54,568 bases of DNA from DASPKX01 sp035627835 (GCA_035627835.1 DASPKX010000054.1:1-54568); one strand, 5' to 3'. Numbered from the stretch's first letter, positions 47,501-54,568 are shown. Numbers and translations: made by a program. Notes: generated by a model not told the origin, from the sequence alone.

Positions 47501-50500
47501 CCGCGATGTGCAGTTCGTCTGGTTGCGCAAGGCAAAGGCTTACGATGTTTCGAGCAAGCTGGCCGCCTTATTTGAAGAACGCTCGTCGGCGGATCGCCCG
47601 CTCATTGAACCTGATATCGCGAATAACTCTTTAACGATCATCGCCCGCAAGGGAGATATGGCGCAGATCCAGGATTTGATCTCACGCCTGGACGATTCGT
47701 CCAAAGACGCGAGCATTCAGGTGCGGATGCGCACGATCGACAGCGTGGGCGTCGAGCAGATGGCGCGCATGCTCCAGAACCTTTACCCGCAGATGTCACG
47801 CGCCACCTTGCGTGTGGTGGATAGGGTCACAGCTCCAGCGGCAACCAACGCGCCGCCATCTGCGGCGCCCGACGCGGCTTCGCCGGCGCTTGAGCAGAAT
47901 GCCGAGCCTGCCGCTCCAGAAGTGGTCATAGCCGTGGACAAGGAAGCGAACGCTTTGATCCTATCTGGGCCAGCAGCGGAATTGGACAATATCGACAGGT
48001 TGATCACCGATCTCGCTTTCTCGTTTTACGGCAACGAATCCGAGTTCCGCGTGTTCTCATTAAAGCACGCAGACCCCGTAGTCGTCGCACGGATGCTTGG
48101 TGATTTGCTGAGGCCCGATCCCGCACCCCAACCCCAGCCCGGCCAGCGGCCCGTTCTTCAGGAGAAGCCGCGAATCACCGTGGTGCCGGAGCCGCGGACC
48201 AGAGGAGTGGTGGTTCGGGCGCGGCCAACGGATTTTGCGCTGCTCGAATCCATCATTAAGCAGCTCGACACTGCTGGTGAAATCGCGCAGGTGGACTTTC
48301 GCGTGATTCCGTTGGTTCACGCTTCGCCATACCGGTTGCTGCCGCTCGTTCAACAAATGGTCCAGCAGTTGAACACCACGCGGCCCGGAGAGCAGGTTTC
48401 CATCACGCCCGATCCGCGCTCACGTGGTCTGCTGGTTGTTTCCCGCCCGAGCATGATTGAGCAGGTCGAGCGGATGATTCGCTCATTGGACACCCCAGCG
48501 GCCACTGCGGAAGCCGAAGTGCTGATTATTCCGCTGAAGGAGGCGAGCGCGGCCCAGATTGCGCAAGCCCTGCAAACGATGATTCGCCCTGGGCAGGCCG
48601 GCGAGATGACACCGGAGAATCGGGAGCTGCAGGAGCAGGTTCGCCGATTGAAGGTTCACAATACGGCCGGTGAAGCGGTGTCTCTCGATTTATCCAAGCC
48701 AATTAAGGTTGCCGCGCAAACTGGCGGGGAAGGGGGGAACCGGCTCATTTTAACTTCCACACCCGAAAATCTCACAGCCCTCGCGGCTGTTGTGGAGATG
48801 CTGGACAAACCGCTCCTCGCTGATGGCGTCGAGGTTCGCTTGATCCCGCTTGAGCATGCGGATGCAAACTCTGTTTCGCAGACGTTGAACAACATTTTCG
48901 CGCAAGGCCAGCGGCTAGCCACATCGCCAGTGGGTCGCACCCAGCCTGAGGGAGAACCTGGCAAGGCGCTAACAAACCCGCTTAACGTGGCGGTCGATCA
49001 AAGGTCAAACACCCTGATCCTCAGCGGGCGGCCGGAGTCACTCGACTTGGCGATCCGAGTGGTGAAGGATCTGGATCAGAAGCTAGACCGCTTCGTTACG
49101 GAGGTTCGGCTTTTCAGACTAAAGCATGCAACGGCGAGCCGTCTCACGCCGTTGCTGCAATCCGTTTTTACGGAAGGCCCACCCGTTGCCGGCACCGAAG
49201 GCTTGAACACGCAGGTGACTCGGCTGCGCACACTGCGTGAACCGAACGCGCCGAAGGAGAGTGAAACGACCAAGACTCGCTCGGCGTTGGTGATTCAAGC
49301 GGATGACCTGTCGAACACCTTGGTTGTCTCCGCGCGATCCGACACGCTGCCTTTGATTCAGGATGTCATTGAACAACTGGACATCCCGGCTGCTTCGGGT
49401 TTGGAGAGCGTGCGGGTATACCCTTTAAATCATGCCGATCCGAACGTGTTGATGCGCATTCTGTCGGACCTCTACACAGGGCCCAGGGCTGCGACGATTC
49501 GTGCGGAGGACAGGCCAATTATATCGATTGATCCACGCACAGCGTCCTTGGTGGTTGCGGGGAACAGCAAAGCTTTTGGCATGATCGAGGGTTTGTTGAG
49601 CCGGCTGGATCAGAAGCTGCCATTTGAATTACGTGACATCAAAATCCTGCCATTGGCCCACGCCGACGCGCGCACCATGGCGGCTACCTTGCAGCAGATG
49701 CTCGACGCCCGTGTGACGCAGCAAGCGGCGTTGAACCGCGGGCAGACAGACAGCCTGAAGGTAATCGTGCTGGCAGACGACCGCAGCAATAGCCTTATCA
49801 TTGGGGGAAACAAAGACAGCTTCGAGTTGGCGGAGCAATTGGCGAAGCAGTTAGACAACGCCAGCCCCGCGATCAGCGGCACCGTGCGTCTCGTCAATTT
49901 GCAGCATGCGGACGCTCGCGTGATTGCGCAGACATTCAGCACGTTGTTCTCCCAGCGGTATGCCGCCGCGCGGAATCCGGATGCCCAGCGCAACCGGCCG
50001 GTGATTCTGCCGGACCCGCGCAGCAATAGTTTGTTAGTCACAGCCACGATGGAGGACAATGGCATCATTGATGACCTCCTAAAGCGGTTGGATCAAAAGC
50101 TGGAGAACCCCGCTCTGACTCTCACTGTGCTGCCGTTGAAGCACAACGACGCGGCGCGAACGGCGACGATGATCGAGTCTATCTTCGCCGCTCGGCAACG
50201 CGCTCAAACATTGCCGGGACAAACCCCGCTTCCATCCGAGCAAATCAAACTTGAGCCGGACAGCATCAACAACGCGCTCATCGTCAGCGCGAGCAAAGAG
50301 AATCTCGACCACATTCAGGCGTTGCTGGAGAAGATCGATGTTGAGCCGACTCTGAATGGTGGGTTGCTCCAGATCTTTACCCTGCAATATGCGGATGCTC
50401 AGCGGCTTTCCGGCATGATTACGTCGTTGATCTCACAAGGGCTTTACCGGCCCGGCATGCGCGCGGGGGCGCAGGCGAGGACGCCAGCAGAAGCTTTTGC

Positions 50501-53060
50501 GGTGTCCGTGGATCCGCGCAGCAACAGCCTCCTTGTTTCCGCCAGCCCTGAAAACCTGGCCATTGTGCGGGAGGTAATCGCCAAGCTGGACACCATCGAT
50601 TACAGCGAGGCGAGTGCCGTTAAGGCTTATCCTCTGAAGAACGCGCGCGCCAGCACACTAGCGAGCACTCTGACGCAGTACTTCCAAGCGAAACGCGCCG
50701 CTGAAACCGTCGCGCAAAATGCTGGCCAACGAATTCTTCCCGTCAGCGTGATCCCTGACGACCGAACAAACGTCTTGTTGGTGACCGGCGGGAAAGAGGC
50801 GTTCGACACAGTGGACCGTCTCCTCCAGCAATTGGATGGCGAGGGCATCTTCTCGCGGATGAACTTCCGGGTGTTCCCATTGCAGAAAGCGACGGCGACC
50901 GTGTTGCAACCGGCGCTCCAGCAGATCTTCGCCAATCGTCCCCCACGGGTTCGTGGCGAGCCGCTTGACCCAATCACGATCGTTGCGGATCGATGGGTGA
51001 ACGCATTGCTGGTGGGCGCCACGGTGGAAGACATGGCGAATGTGGAATCACTGCTGCAGCGCCTTGACGTTGAGCAGACCGAGAATGGGATCGCCATTCA
51101 CGTCTTCCCGCTGGCGAAAGCAGATGCCCGCCGCATCGCGGTGACCATCCAAGGCCTCTACCGTGACGGCAACACTGGCACGGCCGGTTTGCAGTTGCCC
51201 GTCAGTGTGACGGCGGATGAGCGGATGAACGCCATTGTTGTCTCGGCTGGAGAGAATGACGCCAAGCGCATTGGCGAGCTGATCAGGAAGCTCGACACCG
51301 ACCAGGTTGCGCGCGTTAGCGAGATTAAAGTTTTCCCGCTGCAATATGCCCGCGCGGAATCGCTATCGACGGTGCTGAACGCGGCATTGAACACCAAGCC
51401 GGCTCCTCTCGGGCAGGAAAATCCAAACGCCCAATCAGTCCTTCAATTCATCACGAAAACTGAGGGTGAAGAGCTGGTGACCGCGGCGCTCAAAGAAGGC
51501 GTGCTGATCACGCCTGATATGCGGATGAACTCGCTCATCGTTTCCGGGCCGGTGGACTACATGGGCCTGATCGAGCAGATCATTTCCCGCTTGGATGCCA
51601 GCTCGCCGCAGCAGGCTAAGATCAAAGTATTTCCGTTGCAAAACGCGGACGCGCGCCAAATGGCTGATCTGCTGATGAACATGTTCCACATGACGCAAGC
51701 AGCGACTCCCGCCAATCAGCGCTCCATCAAGTATACCTTGATGTCTCCGAATCTAGCGGACGGCACGGAGCAGCCGTTGGCTTCGGCCACATTGGGAACT
51801 GCGGAGCAGAACGCGCTGACGGTCACAGTTGATCTGCGCACTAACAGCCTGCTCGTTGGCGGGACTGATCATTACGTGGAACTGGTTTCTGAAATTATCA
51901 ACGCACTGGATTCGACCCCGCCAAATGAGCGGAAGACCGAGGTTGTGCGATTGAAAAACACGCAGGCCGCGGAGGTGGCCACTGCGATCCGCACTTTCCT
52001 GGATCAGGAAAAGCAGCGCGTGGTCGGGGTGCTCGGCATGCAAGCCATCGGCACCACGCAACGGATGCTGGAACAGGAAGTGGCCGTGGTTGCCGAACCG
52101 ATCAGCAACACGTTGCTGCTCTCCGCGAACCCTCGCTATTTCACGGAAATTAAGAGCTTAATCGACGAACTGGACAAGCCGCAGGCGCAAGTTTTGATCC
52201 AGGTTCTGCTGGCTGAAGTCACCCTGGATGCACTAACGGACCTCGGCTTTGAATGGAGCTACCAGGGCAGCAAGGGAGATGTCGATTACGGGATCGGCAC
52301 GGACTTCAGCGTGGCGGACCAACTGCGTTCCTTCGGCGGTTTCCACAGCACGGTGGCGGGGAGTGACTTCACATTTCTCTTGCGGGCATTGAAGCAGGAG
52401 GGGCGTCTGGAGGTTATGAGCCGCCCTCAGATTGTCACCGCGGATAACAAGCCAGCATCGATCAATGTTGGCCAAAGAGTTCCTTTGATCACGGATAGCC
52501 GGGTCACAGAGCGCGGCGACACAATCAACTCGTTCCGTTACGAGGATATCGGAGTCAATCTGACGGTCACCCCAAAGATCAGCCCGGACGGGTTCGTGAA
52601 GATGGAGATAGGGACGACCAACAGCGCTGTGAGCAGCGCCACGGTGGAGATAAATGCATCGGCCCAGGTTCCAATTATCAATCAACGCAAAGCGAACACC
52701 ACCGTCAGTGTGCAAAGCGGCCAGACTGTGATCATCGGCGGCTTGATTGCGGCCACAGATGATCAACGGGTGAGGAAGGTGCCCTGGCTCGGTGATATTC
52801 CGTACGTCGGGGCGGTGTTCCGCAGCAAACAAACGGTGCGTGACCGGAAGGAGTTGCTGGTTCTCCTCACGCCTCAAGTTTTGGCCAATTCCGAAAAAAC
52901 CCCCGTCATTCGTGGTTTCGACAACGTGACTCGTGAGCACCTGGACCGGTCTCGAATGAAAGATCAGCAGAAACGCGATGATCTGCAGAAGCAGTTGCTC
53001 GAGCCGCTCTATCCAAAAGAGAAGTTCGAGGACAAAAACCTGCCGCAACCGAAGATCTAA
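41520..53060 (+). CDS. gspD: Giant secretin (GspD-like) with about 42 N1-type repeats
   Basis: Outer-membrane secretin of 3,846 residues, roughly 400 kDa per subunit, against 650-750 for ordinary GspD. The ATG at 41520 opens the signal peptide MRVLALLTLMCATTLLSVAQ; an upstream ATG at 41481 would put 13 residues before it. An N0 domain follows (41652 to about 41885, IRFQFEGIPYADVVERFA). Then about 42 N1-type (Secretin_N/ring-building) repeats run from 41952 to 52181, each with the pattern xRxxxLxxADA...D.RSNSLIVSG...ixxLD. A single secretin barrel domain starts near 52182 (QVLIQVLLAEVTLDAL) with VPIINQRKANTTVSVQSGQT and VPWLGDIPYVGAVFRSK, then a basic-acidic tail of about 50 residues that may bind a pilotin. 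The frame is uninterrupted. It follows gspM by 67 nt and is followed by a lipoprotein gene. Confidence 0.95.
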   Translation: MRVLALLTLMCATTLLSVAQNNAPTNSAPAAAPTVQPAADANARNIRFQFEGIPYADVVERFAQMTGKPLISGTNVQGTLTYSDPQPYTYTEALDTLNTVLSMKGVMLVDLGKNLQLVPLKELPQLPHKILRGVDPTGDVRPGEVLTVVLNVNNLDAKEVADSVTPLLSNAGSVAALSRGRGLIVTDRLANIQRIRTLLNTIDTEAVQDRQMKTYTLVNASGAIVSDLLNRTFGVATAPKRTQYNPNTKNLDVLPPDPNDYITSVYDDASRTLVLFGPRERVALAEELIMKFEQKDGAGGDVRIYYPQTIKADELAQMIRQAIPGVAAPNETAAAAAMKARLIADAPQNRLIVAAPMPGQLDQIEQLINRVDKPIHGSAGQRLLPLKTETVQLTKVFRPRTTTATNVATILQQVLTRRGASGQPQTTASISYDAGSESVVVSGTPNDLQIATDIISQLETGSSQPVALQTKFFDVGSVAEARRLQPLIEQLYRNQVSAGGASAVAHAKIMADTQAGRLIVTASEDHLQKIEALLEQFRTEKAATAERRLQIIPLQNTSVDVVLKGVTDLVNERMGSGKYADLPKPGLTPDATNNRLLVTATAEQIREIEEIVRIVDVAPEQAKRDMRLIPLRAKTPAEIIPLVTQLLESTGERQTNPRLAPKLMADPTGKQIIVTALPADLERVEKLVQQFDATLSASIARQMRTVQLNSRNAAEFTPLVEKLYSEQLKGQLEPPGGPATLIAEPRGNRIMVSGSEAEITRVETIIRQLDPVGPVGAKEETRVLRLKAASAADLVGIVEKSLNAQQQQVRVLLDARSNSLVVTGEPTAVQAASEIIQQLDARPNLQPRELRIIDLKSADATAITPTVTSLFTDLIKDQRGADYVSQTKVVPDPTGNRIIVTGGSDEIEEIASIVKRLDQVPDQGPGSRVFKLTTGDAVTLAPIVQNAMVRYDQRGNQYRRVSVTADQQSNSLVVSGTRADLADVASVIEKLDGESSDLARQLRIVEVKSPDPDALAALASKVFAAQNPGRNTPSLVNITPEPGGRRLIVLAPANLLAQVETVITTLDSTPEQGTRELHVVQLQNRSAAEIFPKVNQVYLEQAQGKSIKPATIYPDPAGKLLTVYGTVAQADAIRQIVTTFDAQNTTPARETRTIDVGSSTEVDRLAPIVQRLYQDQWKDKAASDPADAQVVPDARSGRLIVTGKPEHLTKIQEIIDQVKATKPSGATRDTRVYDLTAATALELATTVRTLYTEEAKGRVGAQPSETLILPDAAANRLVVTGDTNELDRVEEIIKKLDKVSAQSASTRVFKLKSANPDKVAEILSSALIRYDAYGRPQKRVSVVVDGQTRTLIATGDAKELQGVSVIIEQLDASLGAQPARQMKVLQVKAPRLSEFSAKVRQLYADQIKTQPELTLADALILDDASSNQMILAGSEAQLALIEKIVTELQNTQASQEPRITQMIPVANAEDISRVMPTVQQLYQEHWKSKDANDPADAQLIADARNSRLIVTGRTNHVAAIARLVEQVSSSTNTEPRETRIYELKNSVAADLSTTLRAMYLEEARLRSVPPTAQIRILPDATANRLVISGGTNELARVEEMLSKLDQVNGAAATARVFELKRANASQVATVLSTALVEVNAYGVRVPRVTVGADTTNNIIVVNGEAKDLQTVATIVEKMDSVAPAERRQMRIFPLKSGAAVEFAAKIERLYREQLKDATGADAANALIIGDETSRRLLVTATEAHLTMIQGLVQQLEEGAAGAGRQSRVLPLKNNSAQALGAIIRQLFARQIANPAESERLVLTSLADDRTLFADGPAETLDRIAELLGTLDTAPAQEDTIHTVHLKKGRAEDMAQAINQSITSRNLSAQTQAVKVTPVSGANSLLITGPKDPVGQVMKIVQELDQESAGGEVEVRIYKLENGTAREVSSVLQQLLQNVSRRRFEGGGGGGGRFTPASVTVDERSNSLIISGTTIHFSVVEKILPTLDKAPERSDRDVQFVWLRKAKAYDVSSKLAALFEERSSADRPLIEPDIANNSLTIIARKGDMAQIQDLISRLDDSSKDASIQVRMRTIDSVGVEQMARMLQNLYPQMSRATLRVVDRVTAPAATNAPPSAAPDAASPALEQNAEPAAPEVVIAVDKEANALILSGPAAELDNIDRLITDLAFSFYGNESEFRVFSLKHADPVVVARMLGDLLRPDPAPQPQPGQRPVLQEKPRITVVPEPRTRGVVVRARPTDFALLESIIKQLDTAGEIAQVDFRVIPLVHASPYRLLPLVQQMVQQLNTTRPGEQVSITPDPRSRGLLVVSRPSMIEQVERMIRSLDTPAATAEAEVLIIPLKEASAAQIAQALQTMIRPGQAGEMTPENRELQEQVRRLKVHNTAGEAVSLDLSKPIKVAAQTGGEGGNRLILTSTPENLTALAAVVEMLDKPLLADGVEVRLIPLEHADANSVSQTLNNIFAQGQRLATSPVGRTQPEGEPGKALTNPLNVAVDQRSNTLILSGRPESLDLAIRVVKDLDQKLDRFVTEVRLFRLKHATASRLTPLLQSVFTEGPPVAGTEGLNTQVTRLRTLREPNAPKESETTKTRSALVIQADDLSNTLVVSARSDTLPLIQDVIEQLDIPAASGLESVRVYPLNHADPNVLMRILSDLYTGPRAATIRAEDRPIISIDPRTASLVVAGNSKAFGMIEGLLSRLDQKLPFELRDIKILPLAHADARTMAATLQQMLDARVTQQAALNRGQTDSLKVIVLADDRSNSLIIGGNKDSFELAEQLAKQLDNASPAISGTVRLVNLQHADARVIAQTFSTLFSQRYAAARNPDAQRNRPVILPDPRSNSLLVTATMEDNGIIDDLLKRLDQKLENPALTLTVLPLKHNDAARTATMIESIFAARQRAQTLPGQTPLPSEQIKLEPDSINNALIVSASKENLDHIQALLEKIDVEPTLNGGLLQIFTLQYADAQRLSGMITSLISQGLYRPGMRAGAQARTPAEAFAVSVDPRSNSLLVSASPENLAIVREVIAKLDTIDYSEASAVKAYPLKNARASTLASTLTQYFQAKRAAETVAQNAGQRILPVSVIPDDRTNVLLVTGGKEAFDTVDRLLQQLDGEGIFSRMNFRVFPLQKATATVLQPALQQIFANRPPRVRGEPLDPITIVADRWVNALLVGATVEDMANVESLLQRLDVEQTENGIAIHVFPLAKADARRIAVTIQGLYRDGNTGTAGLQLPVSVTADERMNAIVVSAGENDAKRIGELIRKLDTDQVARVSEIKVFPLQYARAESLSTVLNAALNTKPAPLGQENPNAQSVLQFITKTEGEELVTAALKEGVLITPDMRMNSLIVSGPVDYMGLIEQIISRLDASSPQQAKIKVFPLQNADARQMADLLMNMFHMTQAATPANQRSIKYTLMSPNLADGTEQPLASATLGTAEQNALTVTVDLRTNSLLVGGTDHYVELVSEIINALDSTPPNERKTEVVRLKNTQAAEVATAIRTFLDQEKQRVVGVLGMQAIGTTQRMLEQEVAVVAEPISNTLLLSANPRYFTEIKSLIDELDKPQAQVLIQVLLAEVTLDALTDLGFEWSYQGSKGDVDYGIGTDFSVADQLRSFGGFHSTVAGSDFTFLLRALKQEGRLEVMSRPQIVTADNKPASINVGQRVPLITDSRVTERGDTINSFRYEDIGVNLTVTPKISPDGFVKMEIGTTNSAVSSATVEINASAQVPIINQRKANTTVSVQSGQTVIIGGLIAATDDQRVRKVPWLGDIPYVGAVFRSKQTVRDRKELLVLLTPQVLANSEKTPVIRGFDNVTREHLDRSRMKDQQKRDDLQKQLLEPLYPKEKFEDKNLPQPKI
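44967..45884 (+). repeat. Four-repeat super-unit, copy A (repeats 14-17)
   Basis: 918 nt (306 residues) covering four consecutive N1-type repeats. It aligns repeat by repeat with the next 927 nt: repeat 14 with 18, 15 with 19, 16 with 20, 17 with 21. In repeats 14 and 18, 30 of 57 hand-aligned residues are identical, including DPADAQ and the W in LYQDQWK / LYQEHWK. Confidence 0.8.
45885..46811 (+). repeat. Four-repeat super-unit, copy B (repeats 18-21)
   Basis: 927 nt (309 residues), the tandem partner of 44967-45884. Shared position-specific features include DPADAQ in the first repeat, TNELxRVEE in the second, an AYG loop in the third and a QM(K/R) start in the fourth. A short DNA match (CGATCCGGCTGACGCGCAG) persists between the first repeats of each copy. 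Confidence 0.8.
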
Positions 53061-53061
53061 G

Positions 53062-53571
53062 ATGAGGATTGGGCGAGCGCTTTATTGGCTGGTGGTAACG
53101 CTGTTCATCGGTTTCGCGGTGGCTTGCGGCTCCCCACGCGGCGGAAAGGCGCGCGCTCCTCGGGGTGGGGGACCGATTCAGGAAGTGCATCTGTTCGGCT
53201 TCCCTGTGGCGCTAAACACGGACAGAACTCCCGGGCCTGATGTGGTGGGCATTCGCATCTACGCGAGCAATCGGGCGACCGCCCGTGGACTGCCGATCAC
53301 AAAAGGCGAATTGGAGGTTTTGATGCTCCCCGCGGGCACACCGTCGCCTGGGCAACAGGCGCCTGGTCCGCTGCGCACCTGGCGTTTTAAGCCCAATGAG
53401 CTGAAGGCGAACGAAGGAATGACCGCTATTGGCGTTGGCTACAAGCTGGCTTTGCCGCTGGGGTCCGACATTCCGAACGTTTCGGCTGTCACGATTGTGG
53501 CCCGCTACGTGGATCCGGCGGGGAAGGTGGTTAGCTCATCCCCAAGCACGATTTCCCTGCTCACTCAGTAA
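53062..53571 (+). CDS. Putative lipoprotein after the secretin, pilotin candidate
   Basis: 169 residues. The signal LVVTLFIGFAVACGS ends in a lipobox-like AVAC (Cys22), slightly off consensus. The mature protein is predicted beta-rich (GPDVVGIRIYASN, ITKGELEVLML, AVTIVARYVDPAGKVV), with no recognised family. It starts one base after the gspD stop codon, so it is in the same operon. Secretins often need a small lipoprotein (pilotin) to reach the outer membrane; that role here is inferred from position only. Confidence 0.68.
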   Translation: MRIGRALYWLVVTLFIGFAVACGSPRGGKARAPRGGGPIQEVHLFGFPVALNTDRTPGPDVVGIRIYASNRATARGLPITKGELEVLMLPAGTPSPGQQAPGPLRTWRFKPNELKANEGMTAIGVGYKLALPLGSDIPNVSAVTIVARYVDPAGKVVSSSPSTISLLTQ

Positions 53572-53706
53572 ACTGTGATTTGTAGCGTCACCCGCCTGCA
53601 AGACTGAACGTCTGGCTAATTGGAAGCGTCCAAAATTAGACTGGCGTTAAAGGGAAAAGCAGGTATGAGTTTTGGCGATCCAACAACTACCTTCAGCGTT
53701 GAAGGG

Positions 53707-53765
53707 GCGGGCTCTGCCTGGAAAATTATTTCCGTGTGTGCAAGGCAGAGCCCGCTTGTATTTTC
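53707..53765 (+). terminator. Probable terminator of the secretion operon
   Basis: A perfect 13-bp inverted repeat, GCGGGCTCTGCCT (53707-53719) and AGGCAGAGCCCGC (53743-53755), with a 23-base loop, followed by TTGTATTTTC. The loop is longer than usual and the T-run is broken, so termination is probable rather than certain. The region 53572-53851 otherwise shows no gene. Confidence 0.55.
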
Positions 53766-53851
53766 GGAACCCTCCTCACGCGCCACATGCGAGGAAAAGG
53801 ATGTTTTCAATTGATTCTGACCCGAAAAGGGCCACATTCCATGATATCTCT

Positions 53852-54568
53852 ATGAGAAGAGTTTTAGCTGTCGCATTGGGACTTGCACTGCTCACCCCCA
53901 GCGGCTGGTGCGCAGAAGCTCAAACCGGGCCGGAAAAGAACCTCAAGGGTGATGAAATAACCATCCAGGAGAGCGGAAAGATCGCACAGGTCGTGGGCCA
54001 GTTGCTCCAGCGCGCCCACTACAAGCAGGCGCCGCTCAACGACGAGACTTCCAAGACGTTCCTGAAGAACTACTTCAACGCCCTGGATTACAATCATCTT
54101 ATCTTCCTCCAATCAGACATTGAAGAGTTTGAGCAGAAATACGCCACGAGCTTGGATGACCGCACCCAACAGGCTGACACTGCCGCGGCATTCGAAATTT
54201 ACGACCGCTACATTCAACGCCTGGATGAGCGCCGAATTTTAGTGGAGAAGTTGGTCAAGCAGGAGCACGACTTTACCAAGGACGAAACATTTAGCACTGC
54301 GCGGAACAAGGCTCCCTTTCCTAAAGACGAGGCCGAGGCAGCTGAATTATGGCGTTTGCGCATAAAATTCGAGCTGCTGCAGTCGCGCTTGAACAAGGAA
54401 AAACCCGAGGAGGCTGCGGACGTCATCGCCCGGCGTTATGCGCGCCTTGAGAAGACCATGAAGTCATTTGGCCGCGAGGACATCCTTCAGATGTACCTCA
54501 CTGCGCTGGCCAATGCCTACGATCCACATTCTGATTATTTTAGCCCCTCTGAAGCCAAAAACTTCGAC
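53852..54568 (+). CDS. Tail-specific (C-terminal processing) protease, N-terminal part
   Basis: S41-family Prc-like protease cut by the window end after 239 codons. A signal peptide (MRRVLAVALGLALLTPSGWC) is followed by the Prc N-terminal helical domain: LLQRAHYKQAPLNDETSKTF, NYFNALDYNHLIFLQSDIEEF and YDPHSDYFSPSEAKNF, which precede the PDZ and catalytic domains in this family. The Ser/Lys dyad lies beyond the window. An ATG at 53841 is out of frame and stops at once, so 53852 is the start. It would act in the periplasm on misfolded or tagged proteins. Confidence 0.88.
   Translation, partial: MRRVLAVALGLALLTPSGWCAEAQTGPEKNLKGDEITIQESGKIAQVVGQLLQRAHYKQAPLNDETSKTFLKNYFNALDYNHLIFLQSDIEEFEQKYATSLDDRTQQADTAAAFEIYDRYIQRLDERRILVEKLVKQEHDFTKDETFSTARNKAPFPKDEAEAAELWRLRIKFELLQSRLNKEKPEEAADVIARRYARLEKTMKSFGREDILQMYLTALANAYDPHSDYFSPSEAKNFD

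Larger units (their letters stand above)
41952..52181 (+). repeat. Array of about 42 tandem N1-type protein repeats
   Basis: Counted by eye, 42 repeats average 81 residues (about 244 nt). Repeats 1-26 (41952-48041) mostly carry LYxEQ-type helices; repeats 27-42 (48042-52181) mostly carry a HADA-type turn after the first strand. Repeats 5-42 are well defined; repeats 1-4 are more divergent. Repeat 24 has a run of seven glycines (47351-47373) and repeat 26 a Pro/Ala-rich insert (about 47827-47925). DNA identity between repeats is low, so the array is old rather than a recent slippage product. Confidence 0.9.

Noticed and set aside
41952..52181. Idea that the long repeat array is an assembly artefact or recent slippage
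   Set aside because: The repeats are strongly diverged in DNA and protein, each fits the N1 pattern, and 3,847 codons stay in frame; collapsed or duplicated reads would give near-identical copies.
52233..53048. Open frame of 271 codons on the minus strand inside the secretin gene
   Set aside because: It is antisense to the conserved secretin barrel, has no recognisable protein family and no ribosome binding site; it reflects codon bias of the real gene.
53620..53814. 64-codon frame between the lipoprotein and protease genes
   Set aside because: It spans the 13-bp terminator-like inverted repeat and shows no protein resemblance or ribosome binding site.

Overview
The window reads as chromosomal DNA of a Gram-negative bacterium of the PVC superphylum, most probably a Verrucomicrobiota (Pedosphaera/Limisphaera-like). 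The pointers are a PVC-type large dehydrogenase with a CxxCH haem site, an ECF sigma factor paired with a WD40-tailed Ser/Thr kinase, pseudopilins cleaved after Ala-Phe-Thr-Leu-(Ile/Val)-Glu type motifs, and futalosine-type menaquinone synthesis. The taxon is an inference from gene content; no rRNA is present. No CRISPR array, IS element, phage gene or tRNA was recognised.

Layout. 1-1869: the end of an ATP synthase operon (atpD truncated by the window, atpC, strong terminator). 2004-4630: mqnC and a histidine kinase with a degenerate receiver. 4679-5110: RNase P RNA with its terminator. 5183-13325: ECF sigma factor, WD40 Ser/Thr kinase and a cysteine-rich exported repeat protein. 13521-16736 (minus): a SGNH-dehydrogenase-cytochrome fusion. 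17003-21632: pta, a separate P-loop/DRTGG gene (the usual N-terminal half of long Pta), hisC and an argA-like gene. 21637-27611 (minus): HEAT protein, PI-PLC-like lipoprotein, recF, small lipoprotein, polysaccharide deacetylase and glycosyltransferase. 27794-30868: O-antigen ligase family protein, a tiny basic protein, and an AsmA-like membrane protein on the minus strand. 30991-31962: an NHL beta-propeller protein.

32070-53571 is a compact type II secretion / type IV pilus-like operon in the order E-F-G-H-I-J-K-L-M-D plus a lipoprotein, with 4-nt start/stop overlaps from I to M. The standout is its last large gene: a secretin of about 3,846 residues, five to six times the usual GspD. It has a signal peptide, one N0 domain, about 42 consecutive N1-type ring-building repeats (about 81 residues each) and one ordinary secretin barrel at the C terminus. 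The repeats fall into two sequence subfamilies and part of the array has a four-repeat super-period, so the array grew by block duplication. No gspC is present, but the GspM/PilO-like protein ends in a proline linker plus a segment that looks like a GspC/PilP HR domain, which could dock on N0. A lipoprotein directly after the secretin is a pilotin candidate.

The window ends inside a tail-specific protease (Prc-like) gene. Start codons were moved downstream from the longest frame wherever a signal peptide, an ATG or family length favoured it; each case is stated in the entry.
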